The translations under genes and the position numbers were made by a program. From NCBI GenBank assembly GCA_015501075.1, contig JADNYJ010000005.1, positions 186,001 to 250,000 of the forward strand: DNA of 64,000 nt. Reading direction: 5' to 3'. The first letter of the stretch is position 1. Every line of letters begins with the position of its first letter. Under the pieces are notes generated by a model. That model had not been told where the DNA came from. It made no database searches and saw nothing but the letters and a program-made list of their open reading frames with translations. Below are positions 48,477 to 63,339 of this stretch, in pieces. Source of the stretch: Gymnopilus junonius (lineage: Eukaryota; Basidiomycota; Agaricomycetes; Agaricales; Galerinaceae).

Positions 48477-48556
48477 GCAAACGCGTTATTTACATTTATT
48501 TGGTCGACGCGAGTTTAATGAGAGATGCGCGCACGTGACTTGGAAGAAATTCAATC
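48477..48556. promoter_or_regulatory. 80-bp divergent promoter (CSM3 / NTM1) with MCB box
   Basis: ACGCGT at 48481-48486 is a perfect MluI cell-cycle box; a second GACGCG occurs near 48504. Only 80 bp separate the two start codons. The MCB is very close to the CSM3 ATG, so its role is inferred. Confidence 0.45.
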
Positions 48557-49517
48557 ATGAGTGACGCCGTTGGGGGTCCTCAGCCCAACGTACAAGAGGG
48601 AATCGAGTACTGGAACACACAGCCAGCAAGTCTGGATGGTGTACTCGGTGGTTATGGCTCTGGGGTACTTGTTGTCTTTCATTTTGTCACCATGAAACTC
48701 ATCCATGTCCGCTCCAGTCGCTTCCGAGGGTAGATGCACTTGGCTCCAGACTTTTCTTGCTCAATCTATATCCTCAGCTGTCTACAGTTCCATCTGCATT
48801 CAGGGCATTGGACGCCCCTACCGATCCACCTAGAACGCGCGCCTTGGATGTCGGTGCGGGTATTGGCCGTGTAACAGCTGATGTACTCCTTTATCTCGTC
48901 TCGGATGTAACGATCTTAGAGCCAGTGGAATCTTTTGTGCAAGAGGCGCTATCGCGAGCACGCAACAGCGCATCGGGTCTACTCTCAACTGGTGCTTGGC
49001 CAGGTCTAGCTGACGGATCGAAGAGTGTTACGATTCTCCAAGGAACTCTACAAGAATTCCATCCACTTGTGCCGCATCACGCACATTTTCTAGATCGGGT
49101 TGGATTTCAGTCACTTAGCCCATCAGAGATTGGATTAGGATTTGACGTAATATGGTGTCAATGGTGCTTGGGACATCTCTCAGATCCCGAGCTTGTTGCT
49201 TTCCTTAAACGATGCTACGAATCACTAAAAAAACACCCAAAGGCATTAATTGTGGTCAAGGAGAATATTTGTTCCGATGGTCAGGATGGTTCCGGTCAGG
49301 AAGTATTTGACGAACAGGATTCCAGTTTGACTAGGCCAGTAGTGTTATCAGCCTTTCCATATAGTGTCATGCCTCAACTGAACCTTACAGATCGGATTTG
49401 GCATGGAAAAAGATGTTTAAAGAGGCCGGCTTGCGTCTGGTTCGAGAACAGGTTCAGGAGGGTCTGCCAGAGGGACTTTTCGTTGTCAAAATGTGTGTCA
49501 CAAGGTCGTCGTTTTGA
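48557..49517 (+). CDS. NTM1: Protein N-terminal (alpha-N) methyltransferase NTM1/TAE1-like
   Basis: Exons 48557-48664, 48718-49334 and 49391-49517 give 283 aa. Features: GIEYWNTQPASLDGVLGGYG, LDVGAGIGRVTADVL (SAM motif I), VTILEPVESFV, DVIWCQWCLGHLSD (family signature), IVVKENICSDG, DSSLTRSD and FKEAGLRLV followed by EGLPEGL. The family methylates the free alpha-amine of Pro/Ala/Ser-Pro-Lys N-termini exposed after Met removal. The second intron (49335-49390, 56 nt) seems to start with GC (TAG/GCCAGT). Nearby GT donors do not restore the frame needed for the conserved SLTRSD segment. The C-terminus runs about ten residues past the usual family end. Confidence 0.85.
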
Positions 49518-49724
49518 ATGTATATACTGAAGAAGTGTATCAAGGTATGGTCTTCGGTAAAGGTATATGACCTCGCCTTGCCCGAGCGCGTCGTACAGAG
49601 AAGTAGTGTACAGAGAAATCAGTATGTACAGGCCGTAGGGGTATTACGGCCAGCTAGAAATACATTGGGGAGTTATGGCAATGAAGCTCGAAATGCGAAA
49701 AGAAGAAAAAAAAGATACGAATCA

Positions 49725-50865
49725 TCAGGATGATTTTACATCAAGTTCGGCAGTGATTGCGCTGCTAACAAGCTGACGTGTTTTGACTACCTTGGGCTCC
49801 AGTCGTTCCCTTAGTCCGGGAAACGTATTTTGTATCAGACGATCTAACTGTGGCCAGATCTCATCGGATGTGGTGCCAGACAAGGTTTTCACCTTCAAAC
49901 CAGAAGGTTTGTAGAAAGATAGTTGATGAGGGTGCTGATGGACGTTCGGCCAGGCATCCGCAGACAGATCTGCCGAATTGGTGAAATACGAAAGCAATGG
50001 GGATGTCTGCGTGTAGAAAGCGGAGAGTCGGCGAGCAAAAATTTCCTGTAACATACGGGGGTCAAAATAGAGTCAGGAAAACAAAAACCAAAATTTACGC
50101 ACTGGATTATCATCGGGACGCTTGGTCAAAGGCTCTCCGGTTTGATCGTCGAAGCCCTCGACTCGTGGGCGGTTGTAGGACATATTATAGACTCGACCGG
50201 AAGGAAGATGGACCCATCGGTCGGATATACGGCTCAGAATAACATCGTCCGGAACGTCTAAGTTGACAGCTAGAGTCAATGGCATATTTCGTTTCCTGCG
50301 GATACGCCATTATTCGGTGTCGGAAAGTGATACACAGTACCAGAGGAAGACATACTTGAGATGAACATCCAGAAGTTCTGCCTGCCCCAGAGTGCGGGGA
50401 AGGCCATCCAATATCCAATGCTGCGGGGAAAACGTTTTTAGATTGCATCAAATTATCAAAAGGAAGTGTACAACACACCTTATGTCGTAAAGAGTCCAAT
50501 TTGCTCGTTACAACTTTCAGTACCGTCTCATCCGGCAACAGTCCACCCCGGGCGACAATCTCCTCTGCCTCCAAACCGATGTCTGTCCGTTCAGCAATAT
50601 GCTGGCGCAACATGTCGCCTGTCGACAATGAGAGGATAGGGTATTTGCGCGTCAGGCGGGCAGTAAGCGTCCCCTTGCCTGCGCCTGGCTTGCCAAACAT
50701 TAACATGCGCACTACACGTTCATCGTGGTCCTCCTGAGGGCTGCTGTAAGTATTAAGGGCAAATGCAATAGCTCTTCGACTAGAAGCAGATTGCGCAATG
50801 GTTCGACGGCCGTCAAAACAGACAGAGTGCGTGCGAGCTACAGAGCGTCGAAGGCTGTGGTACAT
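49725..50865 (-). CDS. ADK2: Mitochondrial adenylate kinase (GTP:AMP phosphotransferase type)
   Basis: Start MYHSLRRSVARTHSV at 50865 has an Arg/Ser-rich presequence suited to mitochondrial import. P-loop GKPGAGKGTLTARL, then STGDMLRQHIA, the WILDGLPRTLGQAELL segment around 50420-50360, and the long-type LID RWVHLPSGRVYN followed by PRVEGFDDQTGEPLTKRPDD. After an intron the C-terminal helix domain continues to stop 49727-49725. The LID lacks the four-cysteine zinc site, as in eukaryotic AK3/Adk2. It uses GTP or ATP to phosphorylate AMP in the matrix. The extra C-terminal tail (KVVKTRQLVSSAI) is longer than I would expect. Confidence 0.88.
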
Positions 50866-51135
50866 GGATAGGAATGGGTGCGGAGAAGGGGCCTGGGGAC
50901 GAAATGAATAAAAAACAATCGCTTAAGAATGACATCCCCTATTAAAAAAAGACCGGAAAAAAGAATCTCTCATCATTCAAAAATCATGCTACCTGAAATT
51001 CGAGAGCTTGGTCCAGAGCTGCGCTGTTAGCCCACTACGCCCACTACGGAATGCCGCAACCATTCGTAAGCGATCCTCGTGAATCTCCTCATACTTGTAT
51101 TACAAATTATTGAGCGGCTACTTAGCGTGCCGTTA

Positions 51136-52440
51136 CTAATGCGCTCGTGTTTCTATTATACCTGTCCCAGACTTGACCTCCTCATCTGACCATCCAATGA
51201 GTTCACGCATGCGACGGACACCTACGATACCTTTGACATCATTTCGCGAATCCAAAGCAACACAAATTGCGGCCGCGACGTGATCGACATGAATTGGGGG
51301 AATGGTGAGGGCGTTGGCTATGGATTCTAAAGCGGAGGTCGATGTCTCCTCCGAATAATGTCCCAGAGCGGAACCAACTGATCGGAGGATACTCGATGGT
51401 GTTGGGAGGCTCTGGGGTATCTTATTATGAAGCGTAGATGAAAGGTCGAGCAAGACAGCGGCAGGAGTTGTTAGCGGTCGAATGTGAGCATGGTAGACGA
51501 GACCTTTAGGTAGATCGTCTTGTTCAGTGATCAGAAATCAAAGGAAAAAGCAATAGCGGCTTACTGGGGCGTATATACACGCCTCGGTATTCAGTACTTT
51601 CTCCGATCATCTGTTCAATGCCTTGCTCGGCTTCTCGCTTTGATTCAATGTACCTGGCAGGAATCACAGGCCGAAAGATGTCTTCCGCCGAAACCAAAAT
51701 GAACGGGCGGGGTTTGTTGGAAGTTGGACTAACCCCAGGCGGGGAAGAAAGAAACGCTTCGCACACGCGCAATGCTGAAATACGCATGTGAAGCAACGCG
51801 AAGAAAATTAGCGAAGGCAAATCGTTTTTGGAATGACCAGTCCTCACCTGCATCCCGATTCAGGGCGTTATAACCCTTTCGGTTTGTGTCGTTTTTCTTC
51901 TCAAGAGGATTCCCAGTATCACCTGTAAAGGTCTTGAGGACACTACCGACCAGGGCTGGAACGTTTCCTTCTCGAATTGCATGTTTGTAAGTGCTGTCCT
52001 CGATGAGCGTTCCTAGAGTATGCACGACACCATCCACCTCGGGAAAGAGGTGTGCAAAGCTCTCGGGATGAAACGCGTCCCCTCTCTGCCAATCTACCTG
52101 TATGAACGACGACCAGTGCATGAATTAAACTTCCAAGGCGGCGTAACTAATTAGAACCAACACCTTGGCTGTCCACGCGGGCAAATGTCCTTTAGCAGTA
52201 CGGTAGGGATTTCCAGACGAACTGGAGGAAGGAACATGTCAACTATATGAACTTCTGCACGATATCAAATCCTACCTGACGCTCGTCACCCGCATGCCGC
52301 GTGCTAGAGCAGCTCTGCAAACCGCAGAGCCTGTCCAAACGCTTCCATCAGAACAAGGATAGCTTCAAGTGAGGATCGGCCCACAAACCTATGAAACCAT
52401 TACCACCAACCACAAGCACCCTTCGAACAGCAGAATTCAT
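51136..52440 (-). CDS. COQ11: Atypical SDR / NAD(P)-binding protein, COQ11-like
   Basis: Start MNSAVRRVLVVGGNGFIG at 52440; after an intron SAVCRAALARGMRVTSVS completes a Gly-x-x-Gly-x-x-Gly Rossmann start. Later parts: DGVVHTLGTLIED, NALNRDAALRVCEAF, PFILVSAEDIFRPVIPARYIESKREAE (active-site-like Tyr-x-x-x-Lys), EYRGVYIRP, and a C-terminal region with PPIHVDHVAAAICVAL. This fits the atypical SDR family of yeast Coq11 (YLR290C) and NDUFA9, associated with the inner-membrane coenzyme Q synthome. No clear presequence is visible, so its location is inferred. The stop lies at 51138-51136; a GTATAA donor-like site just before it leaves the extreme C-terminus uncertain. Confidence 0.8.
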
Positions 52441-53103
52441 CGTAACGTTTAGTATATAGTGCTTTTCAGCATGAAGACACGCAAAGGTGGCGGATGAAAG
52501 AAAAAGCCTGATCCTTTCAGCAATACATAACTCTAAACAAAGCACCATATCCAAAGAGTCACAACCGTTGCAAATTGGCAATTTACCCGAGAGGGTTGTA
52601 CAACTCGTACTTGCGAGCTCGATATTGATTGCGACAAAACTTCTACTAATATACAAAATGCGCCGTTTACAATTGCTTCTCGTCTAGCGGAATTTATGTT
52701 ATGCAGATAGATGATGATGGAACCGACTCTATCGGAGAAGGAGGGTTGGAATGGAAAATGTAGCCCAGAAAACCATGTGATGCGAGAGAGGAAAGCGTGC
52801 AGGGATACAAAACATCAAGTTAGGAAATAAGAAAGCTTAATAAAAAAAAGACGATAAAAATAATAGAAAGGACGGGCCGAGAAAGTTAGAAGGGCATAAG
52901 AGCGTTCTACGCCAGCCGGGGTCGTAATCTCGTATCTTCGTAATCTTTCGTGCCGTCGATGCTCTGCAGAGATGTATGACGAGTCTAGCCCGCCATAGGA
53001 AAATAGGCATATCAATGCCGTGATGAGAAGGGAAGTTAAAGAGATTAAGTGCGATAGTCGGGTCTTGGAGGTTTGGCATTAAATTCGTTAAGCGGAAGTG
53101 GCC
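52441..53103. other. 663-bp intergenic region
   Basis: Upstream region of the COQ11-like gene and probable 3' UTR of the expansin-like gene. No gene, RNA or repeat is supported; short open frames here lack family features. Confidence 0.4.
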
Positions 53104-54301
53104 TTAAGCAAACTGCCAGTCGACTAGAAAACGTATTATGAGCTCCATGCATGCTTGTTGCAAATTAGAAAGATACTTACTTGGCACAATGCCTTGACTG
53201 AGGTCGGCAATATGCTGGAAAGCACCAACGGAGAGGTCAATGGAGTTGTTGTTGTCGCAGGTAGGGCAGGCATCCTCAATGGTGACAGTGACAGACTAAT
53301 AAATGTGAGGAAACTGTGAGATTTGCGATGTTGGAGGGAAATTAAGGGGTTCAAACCTTCTTGTTTTGCGTATTTGTGATCTTGACCTTCCGTCCGCAGA
53401 GACTCGACTTGGCACCAAGGTTTCCATACCTAGCGCCATCTAGAAGTCGATGAATAGTTTACACAAGTGACTTATGAGATGGGGGTAAGAATGCAAGTAA
53501 ACGTACCGATAGCGGCAATCAAGTCAGAATCGGAGTGCTTTTGACCGCAAGCTCCAAAGTTGTTATTTTGGTAGAAAAATGTGGCACTTAACATACTGAT
53601 TAGGATAGGGAAAAAAATTGTTTGCTTGTCAACTCACAATCCACCGGTGTTGACAGCCGAATCAGTGGAGGGTGCCGCCACCGGAGCAGGTGATGCGATG
53701 ACCTTCTTAGGAGTGGGAGTAGCCACAGGAGCAGGATGGGTAGTGACAGGGGAAGGTGCCGCTACGGGTGCCTTAGAAGTGGTGGGTGCAGGAACCGGTG
53801 CTGGTGCCTTGGAAGGGGCGGGTAAGGGAGAAGTGGAAGTGGAATTGGCAACATCATCGTCGTCATCATCGCAATCAGGGAGGTCGCTGTCGTCACCATC
53901 TGAAGAAGTGCTCGAAGCAGGAGTGGTCGCATTGGGGTTGCACTCAGCAGGACGAGACGAAAGGGATTGAGTGGCCTGGGAGAACAACGTGTCAACATGA
54001 ATGGTCGGTGTTTATGGGAGTAATTGGAAATGCAAAACGGACCAAGAGCGGGTGGCAACACTGGTCGAAGAACGCTGTGTTGTGCTTGGTATTGCAGGAC
54101 AGAGCCATGTATCTAGAATGATAAACATCATAGGACTGAAATAACGAGGTGAGCAGGTAAAATAGAACGGTAAAGAAGGCAGCAAACCTCAAGAAGAGCA
54201 AAATCCCAGCCCTGGGGAGGGGCGGCACGAGGAACAACCAAGGAAGAGACAGAAGCGGCCAGAGAGAGGGCGATGGCAGAGAAAGAGGCAAGGTGGTACA
54301 T
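53104..54301 (-). CDS. Secreted expansin-like (barwin/RlpA-like DPBB) protein
   Basis: Start MYHLASFSAIALSLAASVSS at 54301 is a clear signal peptide. A cysteine-containing segment follows (SYDVYHSRYMALSC, FFDQCCHP), then an acidic and Pro/Ala/Thr/Ser-rich linker (DLPDCDDDDDDVANSTS, repeated APAPVPAP/SPAPVAAP). The C-terminal double-psi beta-barrel reads ATFFYQNNNFGACGQKHSDS, GARYGNLGAKSSLCGRKVKI, VTVTIEDACPTCDNNNSIDL and IADLSQGIVPIDWQF, with the conserved Cys and Asp. Such mushroom proteins are secreted and thought to loosen or bind cell-wall polysaccharide. The last intron (donor GTAAGT near 53178) splits the final residues. The linker is probably O-glycosylated. Confidence 0.88.
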
Positions 54302-54675
54302 GTTGGTTGAAGTGGGTGAGTGATGAGGGAATGTGTTGAGAAAGAAAGGCTGGTTTTAAAGGAAAGAAAGTAAAGACTAAAGAGAAAAAAGGTGAGCTTC
54401 CAGTAAGATATGAAAAGAAGACGAAGACCGCACGAGGACGTACTTTAGAGAAGGCAAGGAAACGGCGAGGAGAAAAGAACAATGTCAACTTGAACTAGAC
54501 AATTTAATTTTTATACGGCCTATATTTAGAATCCGGTGCACTCCGGCCTATCCATGTCCGAGGCAACGGCGTTTGCGCGCAGCCCAGTTAATCTCCGGAG
54601 CCGGCATCCTCCGCCCGCTAGACCGAAAGTGGCCAGCGTCAGTCTCCTCACGACAGCACTTGCACGACATCAGCC

Positions 54676-56007
54676 ATGAGTGCGTACAGACAATTAACTT
54701 TCCTGTCAATTTCCTCATTTCTTTCCAGGCTACAGTAACGAAAATCCCTTTGCGTCAACGCATTCCCTCGATACCAACCCTTTTGATGACCCCGTACCCC
54801 AACAGTCTGCACAACCAGCTACCTCTGCTCGTCTAGAAGAAATTCGTCGTCGAGAACAAGACCTTGAGCGCCGTGAGGCCGAACTCAACAACAAGGCCGA
54901 GCACATTAGACGCATGGAAGGAATAATTTCCCCCCTTGCAAGTCCTTTTTCTCGGTCGTCGCGTATCCGTTCGCTCATACTGCGAGACCCTCTAGTTTTC
55001 CCCCTCATTTTCCATTCAATTCAAGATGAGATTCCCGAAACTTCCAGACCCCTGATAACCCGCCTCTACCAACTATGGCTCGTCCTTTTAGCAACTCTAA
55101 TTGTAAACATGGTCGCCTGCATATTCATTCTTATATCCGGAGCTGAGTCCGGTGGAGGCGACCTCGGTGCCAGTCTAGGGTCAGTCTATTTGAGCTATGC
55201 TTCAGAACAAGCTCCCAACTCAAGTTGACGTTCATGCAGATACATGATTTTCATATCCATTCTCTCATTTCTCCTGTGGTACCGGTGAGCTCTTCAGACC
55301 ATCTTTTCTCACTTTTGTGAGTCGAATCTCACCCTCCTGGGCTGCAGACCGATATATAATGGTTACATGAAGGTGATACCTTCGTCCGGCGTTTTAGAGC
55401 GAAATTACTGACCGGATTGCAACACAGGAGCAAGCGTTATACTACTGTAAGAAAGCCGGATTTGCCCCGCATCACCATCTAAACTGCATGCGAATCCAGA
55501 CTTCTATTTCTTCTTTGGTGGATTCCACCTGCTCTTCAGTCTTTACATGTAAGCAGGCCATGACTCGCTGTCCTCCTAATGAGCACTCATTTTCGCCACA
55601 CAGGATCATAGGCATACCGGGGTATGTATGGCGTTTCGAAATCCGAGGCGAACGTCCCTTGCTCATTCTCTGTAGCACTGGTTCCGCCGGACTCATTCAG
55701 ACTATCCGCGAGTTCTCCGGTCATCATTGGGTCGCAGCCATCCTTGGCTTGATAGCTACCATAGGCTGGACTATCCAAGGAGTTGGCAATGCATATTATT
55801 ATCGCGAAGTGCGTTCTATGCCAATCGGCAGCATCAAAACTGACCCCTTCTTGGCTGTGCATAGATATACAACCATCATACGGCGGCGGGACACACTATG
55901 GAAAAGGTAGGGCCCAACTCTTCTCCGTTGACAATGCGACTAACACGACATAGGCCAAAACTGAGCTGGCGACCCATGGTGCAAAGGCATACTTTACACG
56001 AGGATGA
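54676..56007 (+). CDS. SCAMP: Secretory carrier membrane protein (SCAMP) with a one-base frame break
   Basis: The first exon is 4 nt (54676-54679); after an intron it reads MSYSNENPFAS and NPFDD (NPF endocytic motifs), then coiled-coil RLEEIRRREQDLERREAEL. The four membrane spans lie in IFHSIQDEIPETSRP...LWLVLLATLIVNMVACIFIL, GYMIFISILSFLLWYRPIYN, YFYFFFGGFHLLFSLYM and HHWVAAILGLIATIGW, and the tail ends in HGAKAYFTRG. SCAMPs cycle between Golgi, endosomes and plasma membrane. Oddity: the conserved HGRNNFPPF segment is encoded at 54912-54937 in the +1 frame, followed by a GCAAGT donor (intron 54938-54995). In the annotated frame the region stays open and would read MEGIISPLAS. One base seems missing near 54911. 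Confidence 0.82.
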
Positions 56008-56438
56008 TATATTAGCCTGTTATATTATGTACTTGACAATGCCAGTGACGACTCTATAATGGTCCAAGCACAATTGAAATTTGAATTTGAGATCTAGAAT
56101 GTGGCTGTGCCAGGGTGAACAGTGCGCAGCGGAGTTTGAAATTGTCTGATTAAAATGCGAATTGACTTTGTTTCTTTTCCTTCCAACCACCCGTCACTAA
56201 AGGTCAGCATCCTTTTTCTGTTTTCTATCTCTTTTCTCATCCTTCTCCACAGTACGAAAAGCCGTTCAAAAAAACATATAAAAAAACTTTCATATTCATA
56301 AGCGGTTTCGTTAGTACCTTCTGTGTTTGTCTTTTCACTTATGCACCAGTACCCATCTCTGATTGACTCTTGTCTGCAGAAAAAAGCCTACAAAGCAGTA
56401 ACGACCCACCCAAAACCCAGTAAAAAAATCAATCAGTC
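56008..56438. promoter_or_regulatory. PAB1 promoter and A-rich leader
   Basis: Pyrimidine-rich tract around 56205-56250, then an A-rich leader from about 56260 to the ATG with several A6-A7 runs (for example near 56270, 56281 and 56422). This could bind the encoded poly(A)-binding protein. Confidence 0.45.
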
Positions 56439-58738
<2,300 letters not shown>

Positions 58739-59146
58739 GCTGGCCAACGTATATGAGTATGAAGTATGCTGTAGGGTTATGATTCTATGAACCCGTCCGT
58801 TCATTATGTGCTATGATTGTATTACTGCGCGCATTATTTCGTTTCGTTTGATCGGCTTGCTGTGGTTGTGATCACTTTTGTCTCTCCCATATCTCATCTC
58901 TTTCACATTGATGATCATTTACCTTTGCTTTAGTGTTGAGGTTGGTTGGGGTTTGGGTGTTGGTACAGATACTCATTATGTAGGATCAACAGAGGTGATT
59001 TTGAACTGCGAGTATAAGGTGTTCATTGCATGAGAATTGACCGTGCACCTAATTTAAGCGTTATATAGTGAAGAGGGCTAATATTTACAACCGAAAGCGA
59101 ACAATTTAAGCTATGTACAAGAGAATCCAGAGGAATAAGTGTACAA
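58739..59146. other. Tail-to-tail 3' region
   Basis: 408 bp between the PAB1 stop and the stop of the opposite-strand methyltransferase. It probably holds both 3' UTRs; T-rich and TG-rich, no gene seen. Confidence 0.4.
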
Positions 59147-60454
59147 TCAAAAACACTTTGAGGCGTAGGCGATGTGGATGAGAGTGGAAGGAGCGTATGA
59201 CGGGTGATATAAGTCGTGTTGGGCATCACGGACTAGCCGTTCAACGATGGACGGTGCAAGCCCGTTAGAAAGAAAAAGAGGTCGAAGTGCTGGGAGAAAC
59301 AGCTCATAGTCCATCCACTGAAGTTGGCCTACAGTCAGAAGATGAGGGTCTACGCGCGTCAGCAAGTGGAAGTGATGATAAAAATAACGCGAAATCGCGG
59401 TCAACCTTGTGGCCAGAAACCAACGGGGATATTTCCATCCTTGACTACGATATTCTCGAACGCGGCTGTTGCTGCGAATAAATTAGCAAGACGTTCTGGG
59501 ACTGTGACGTCAATGAGTTGGCGACGCAGACAAGCTCGATAAGTTTCCCAGAATGCGGACCAGCCGGACATGGGAGGTACTGAAGGTGGCGGGGGGCAAG
59601 GATCGAGGGTGGGTTCGACGAGCAGGACGAGACCACCTGGACGAAGAAGACGCGCGATTTCGTGTAGGAAGCGGGGGTAATTGTGGATCTGTAGCCAGGG
59701 GAAAGGTAAGAAGGAGGAAGCGAATAGGGGAGCGAAACGAAACGCACGCCGACGTGTATGGACCGGGCGTGGATGAAGTCGAAATGGGAGTCAGGATAAG
59801 GAATATTCCACTGGTCGAGGTCACAGAGCTCGAATCTAGAACAGAACGGCTGTGAATTTTCTGGAGGAGTGGGGAGGGAAGAGAGACTTGCGTGCAATTT
59901 GGGGGAACGTTTCTGGGAAAGCAAGTGAGGTGGGACGGACTGTTATTCGGGAGCGCGACATACCTGGGCTGGATGGGAGCGAGGTCGACAGCGATGACCT
60001 CTGCTCTGGGGAACTCGTCGGCGATGTCGATTGCCCTGCGAATAGAAAATATGCGGTGGTGGTGAAGGACAGCGAAGAGAGGAGAAATACCATGAGCCAG
60101 AGCCGGTTCCTAGGTCAAGAACTGTTGGAAATGAATGAAGAGAGAGCGGGACGTGCAGAGGAGTGAAAAGACGTGCCTCGTCGCTGTTCACCAAATTGGA
60201 GGGCCTGCTTGACAGGGCCGACATAGTTCCTGCCCGAAAAGACAAATTGGAGCAAACGGTGGTGAATATCTGAGCGCTGGATAGCATTCAGTACATATAA
60301 CATGTAATGACGAGAAGGAGATAAATACCTGGACCTCATCGTGGTCGACGGGGAGGAGGTAGGAAAGATTGAGGGTATTGAGGGTGCGAGAGTGAAGTGT
60401 GCGGAAGAACTCGTGCTGGTCGTCGCCCACGGTCTCGAGCAAATATTCAGGCAT
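59147..60454 (-). CDS. SAM-dependent methyltransferase (class I)
   Basis: Start MPEYLLETVGDDQHEFFRT at 60454. Exons include 60454-60329, 60276-60177, 60121-60091 and more, to stop 59149-59147. Features: HHRLLQFVFSG, FGEQRRVLDLGTGSGSWAID (motif I), EVIAVDLAPIQPR (motif II), VPPNCTFELCDLDQWNIPYP, DFIHARSIHVG, then LLRPGGLVLLVEPTL, GWSAFWETYRACLRR and VPVGFWP-like segments. This is the common fungal secondary-metabolism/unknown-substrate methyltransferase type; the substrate cannot be told. Introns 60176-60122 and 59891-59836 appear to use GC donors. The second (GCAAGT) is required to join NCT to FELCD; the first has a GT alternative 15 nt upstream that would drop GEQRR. Confidence 0.85.
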
Positions 60455-60493
60455 GGGGTGTCTGGCCAAACTGGGTTTCTTTTGACACCACGA

Positions 60494-61107
60494 ATGATGT
60501 TGTCTACTTCGCTCGCAGTCTGGTCCGTCCTCGCCGCCGCTTTCTTCGCTGTCCAGGCCGTCCTCCTCGCCGTCGCCCCCCGTCTCCTCCTCTTCCTCGC
60601 AAACGCCCCGGACCGCGCCCTCTCCCCCCTCGAGGCCTTCCTAGCCACCCACTTCGCCCTCGCCCTCGCCACCCTCTCTCTCGCCCTCCTTCTCAATGCA
60701 AGTCGGCTCCCTCTTCGTTTCCGTTCTTTTAATCATTCCCGTTTTTAGATCCCGTCCACACCATCGCCGCTTCCCTCAGAACAATCCCATGTCACCCAAC
60801 CTCTGCTCTATCCACTCGCTCTTGCAGGCCTTGTCTCTGCCCTCTTTGCCTACAACACGACAGACGTCGGCTCTCTGGCCACCATCTTCTTCCTGATCTC
60901 TCTCATCATCGGCCTGTGGGGATCATGGGAGGTGAGTCCGCGTCCTGATCTATTCTTGACTTGACAAAGTGTCGCTTTCGACAGATCCTATTCGCAAACT
61001 CTGCCTCGTTCTCGAAAACGACCGGTGCGGACAAGCATACCTCTGCCTTCATCTTTGGCAACAAGACCGCCGCTTCGTCTCAGAAAAAGCAATTGAAAAC
61101 AAAGTAG
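60494..61107 (+). CDS. Small four-span membrane protein, family not recognised
   Basis: Exons 60494-60697, 60749-60931 and 60985-61107 give 169 aa. Hydrophobic segments: SLAVWSVLAAAFFAVQAVLL, FLATHFALALATLSLALLL, YPLALAGLVSALFAY and LATIFFLISLIIGLWGSW, then a polar basic tail (SQKKQLKTK) consistent with ER or other endomembrane location. The first intron (60698-60748, 51 nt) appears to start with GCAAGT: only this phase gives the third and fourth hydrophobic helices, whereas the GT two codons later opens a non-hydrophobic frame. It starts 39 bp from the divergent methyltransferase and ends 11 bp from the SRP54 stop. Confidence 0.75.
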
Positions 61108-61118
61108 TACAGTGTAAA

Positions 61119-63289
<2,171 letters not shown>

Positions 63290-63339
63290 GGTCGAGGAGT
63301 GGTGCCAAGAGCCAGTATAGCTACTTGCCTTTTCCGTCC
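63290..63339. promoter_or_regulatory. 50-bp divergent spacer (SRP54 / SPT8)
   Basis: Only 50 bp separate the start codons of SRP54 and SPT8, so the two promoters must overlap transcription units. Confidence 0.45.
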
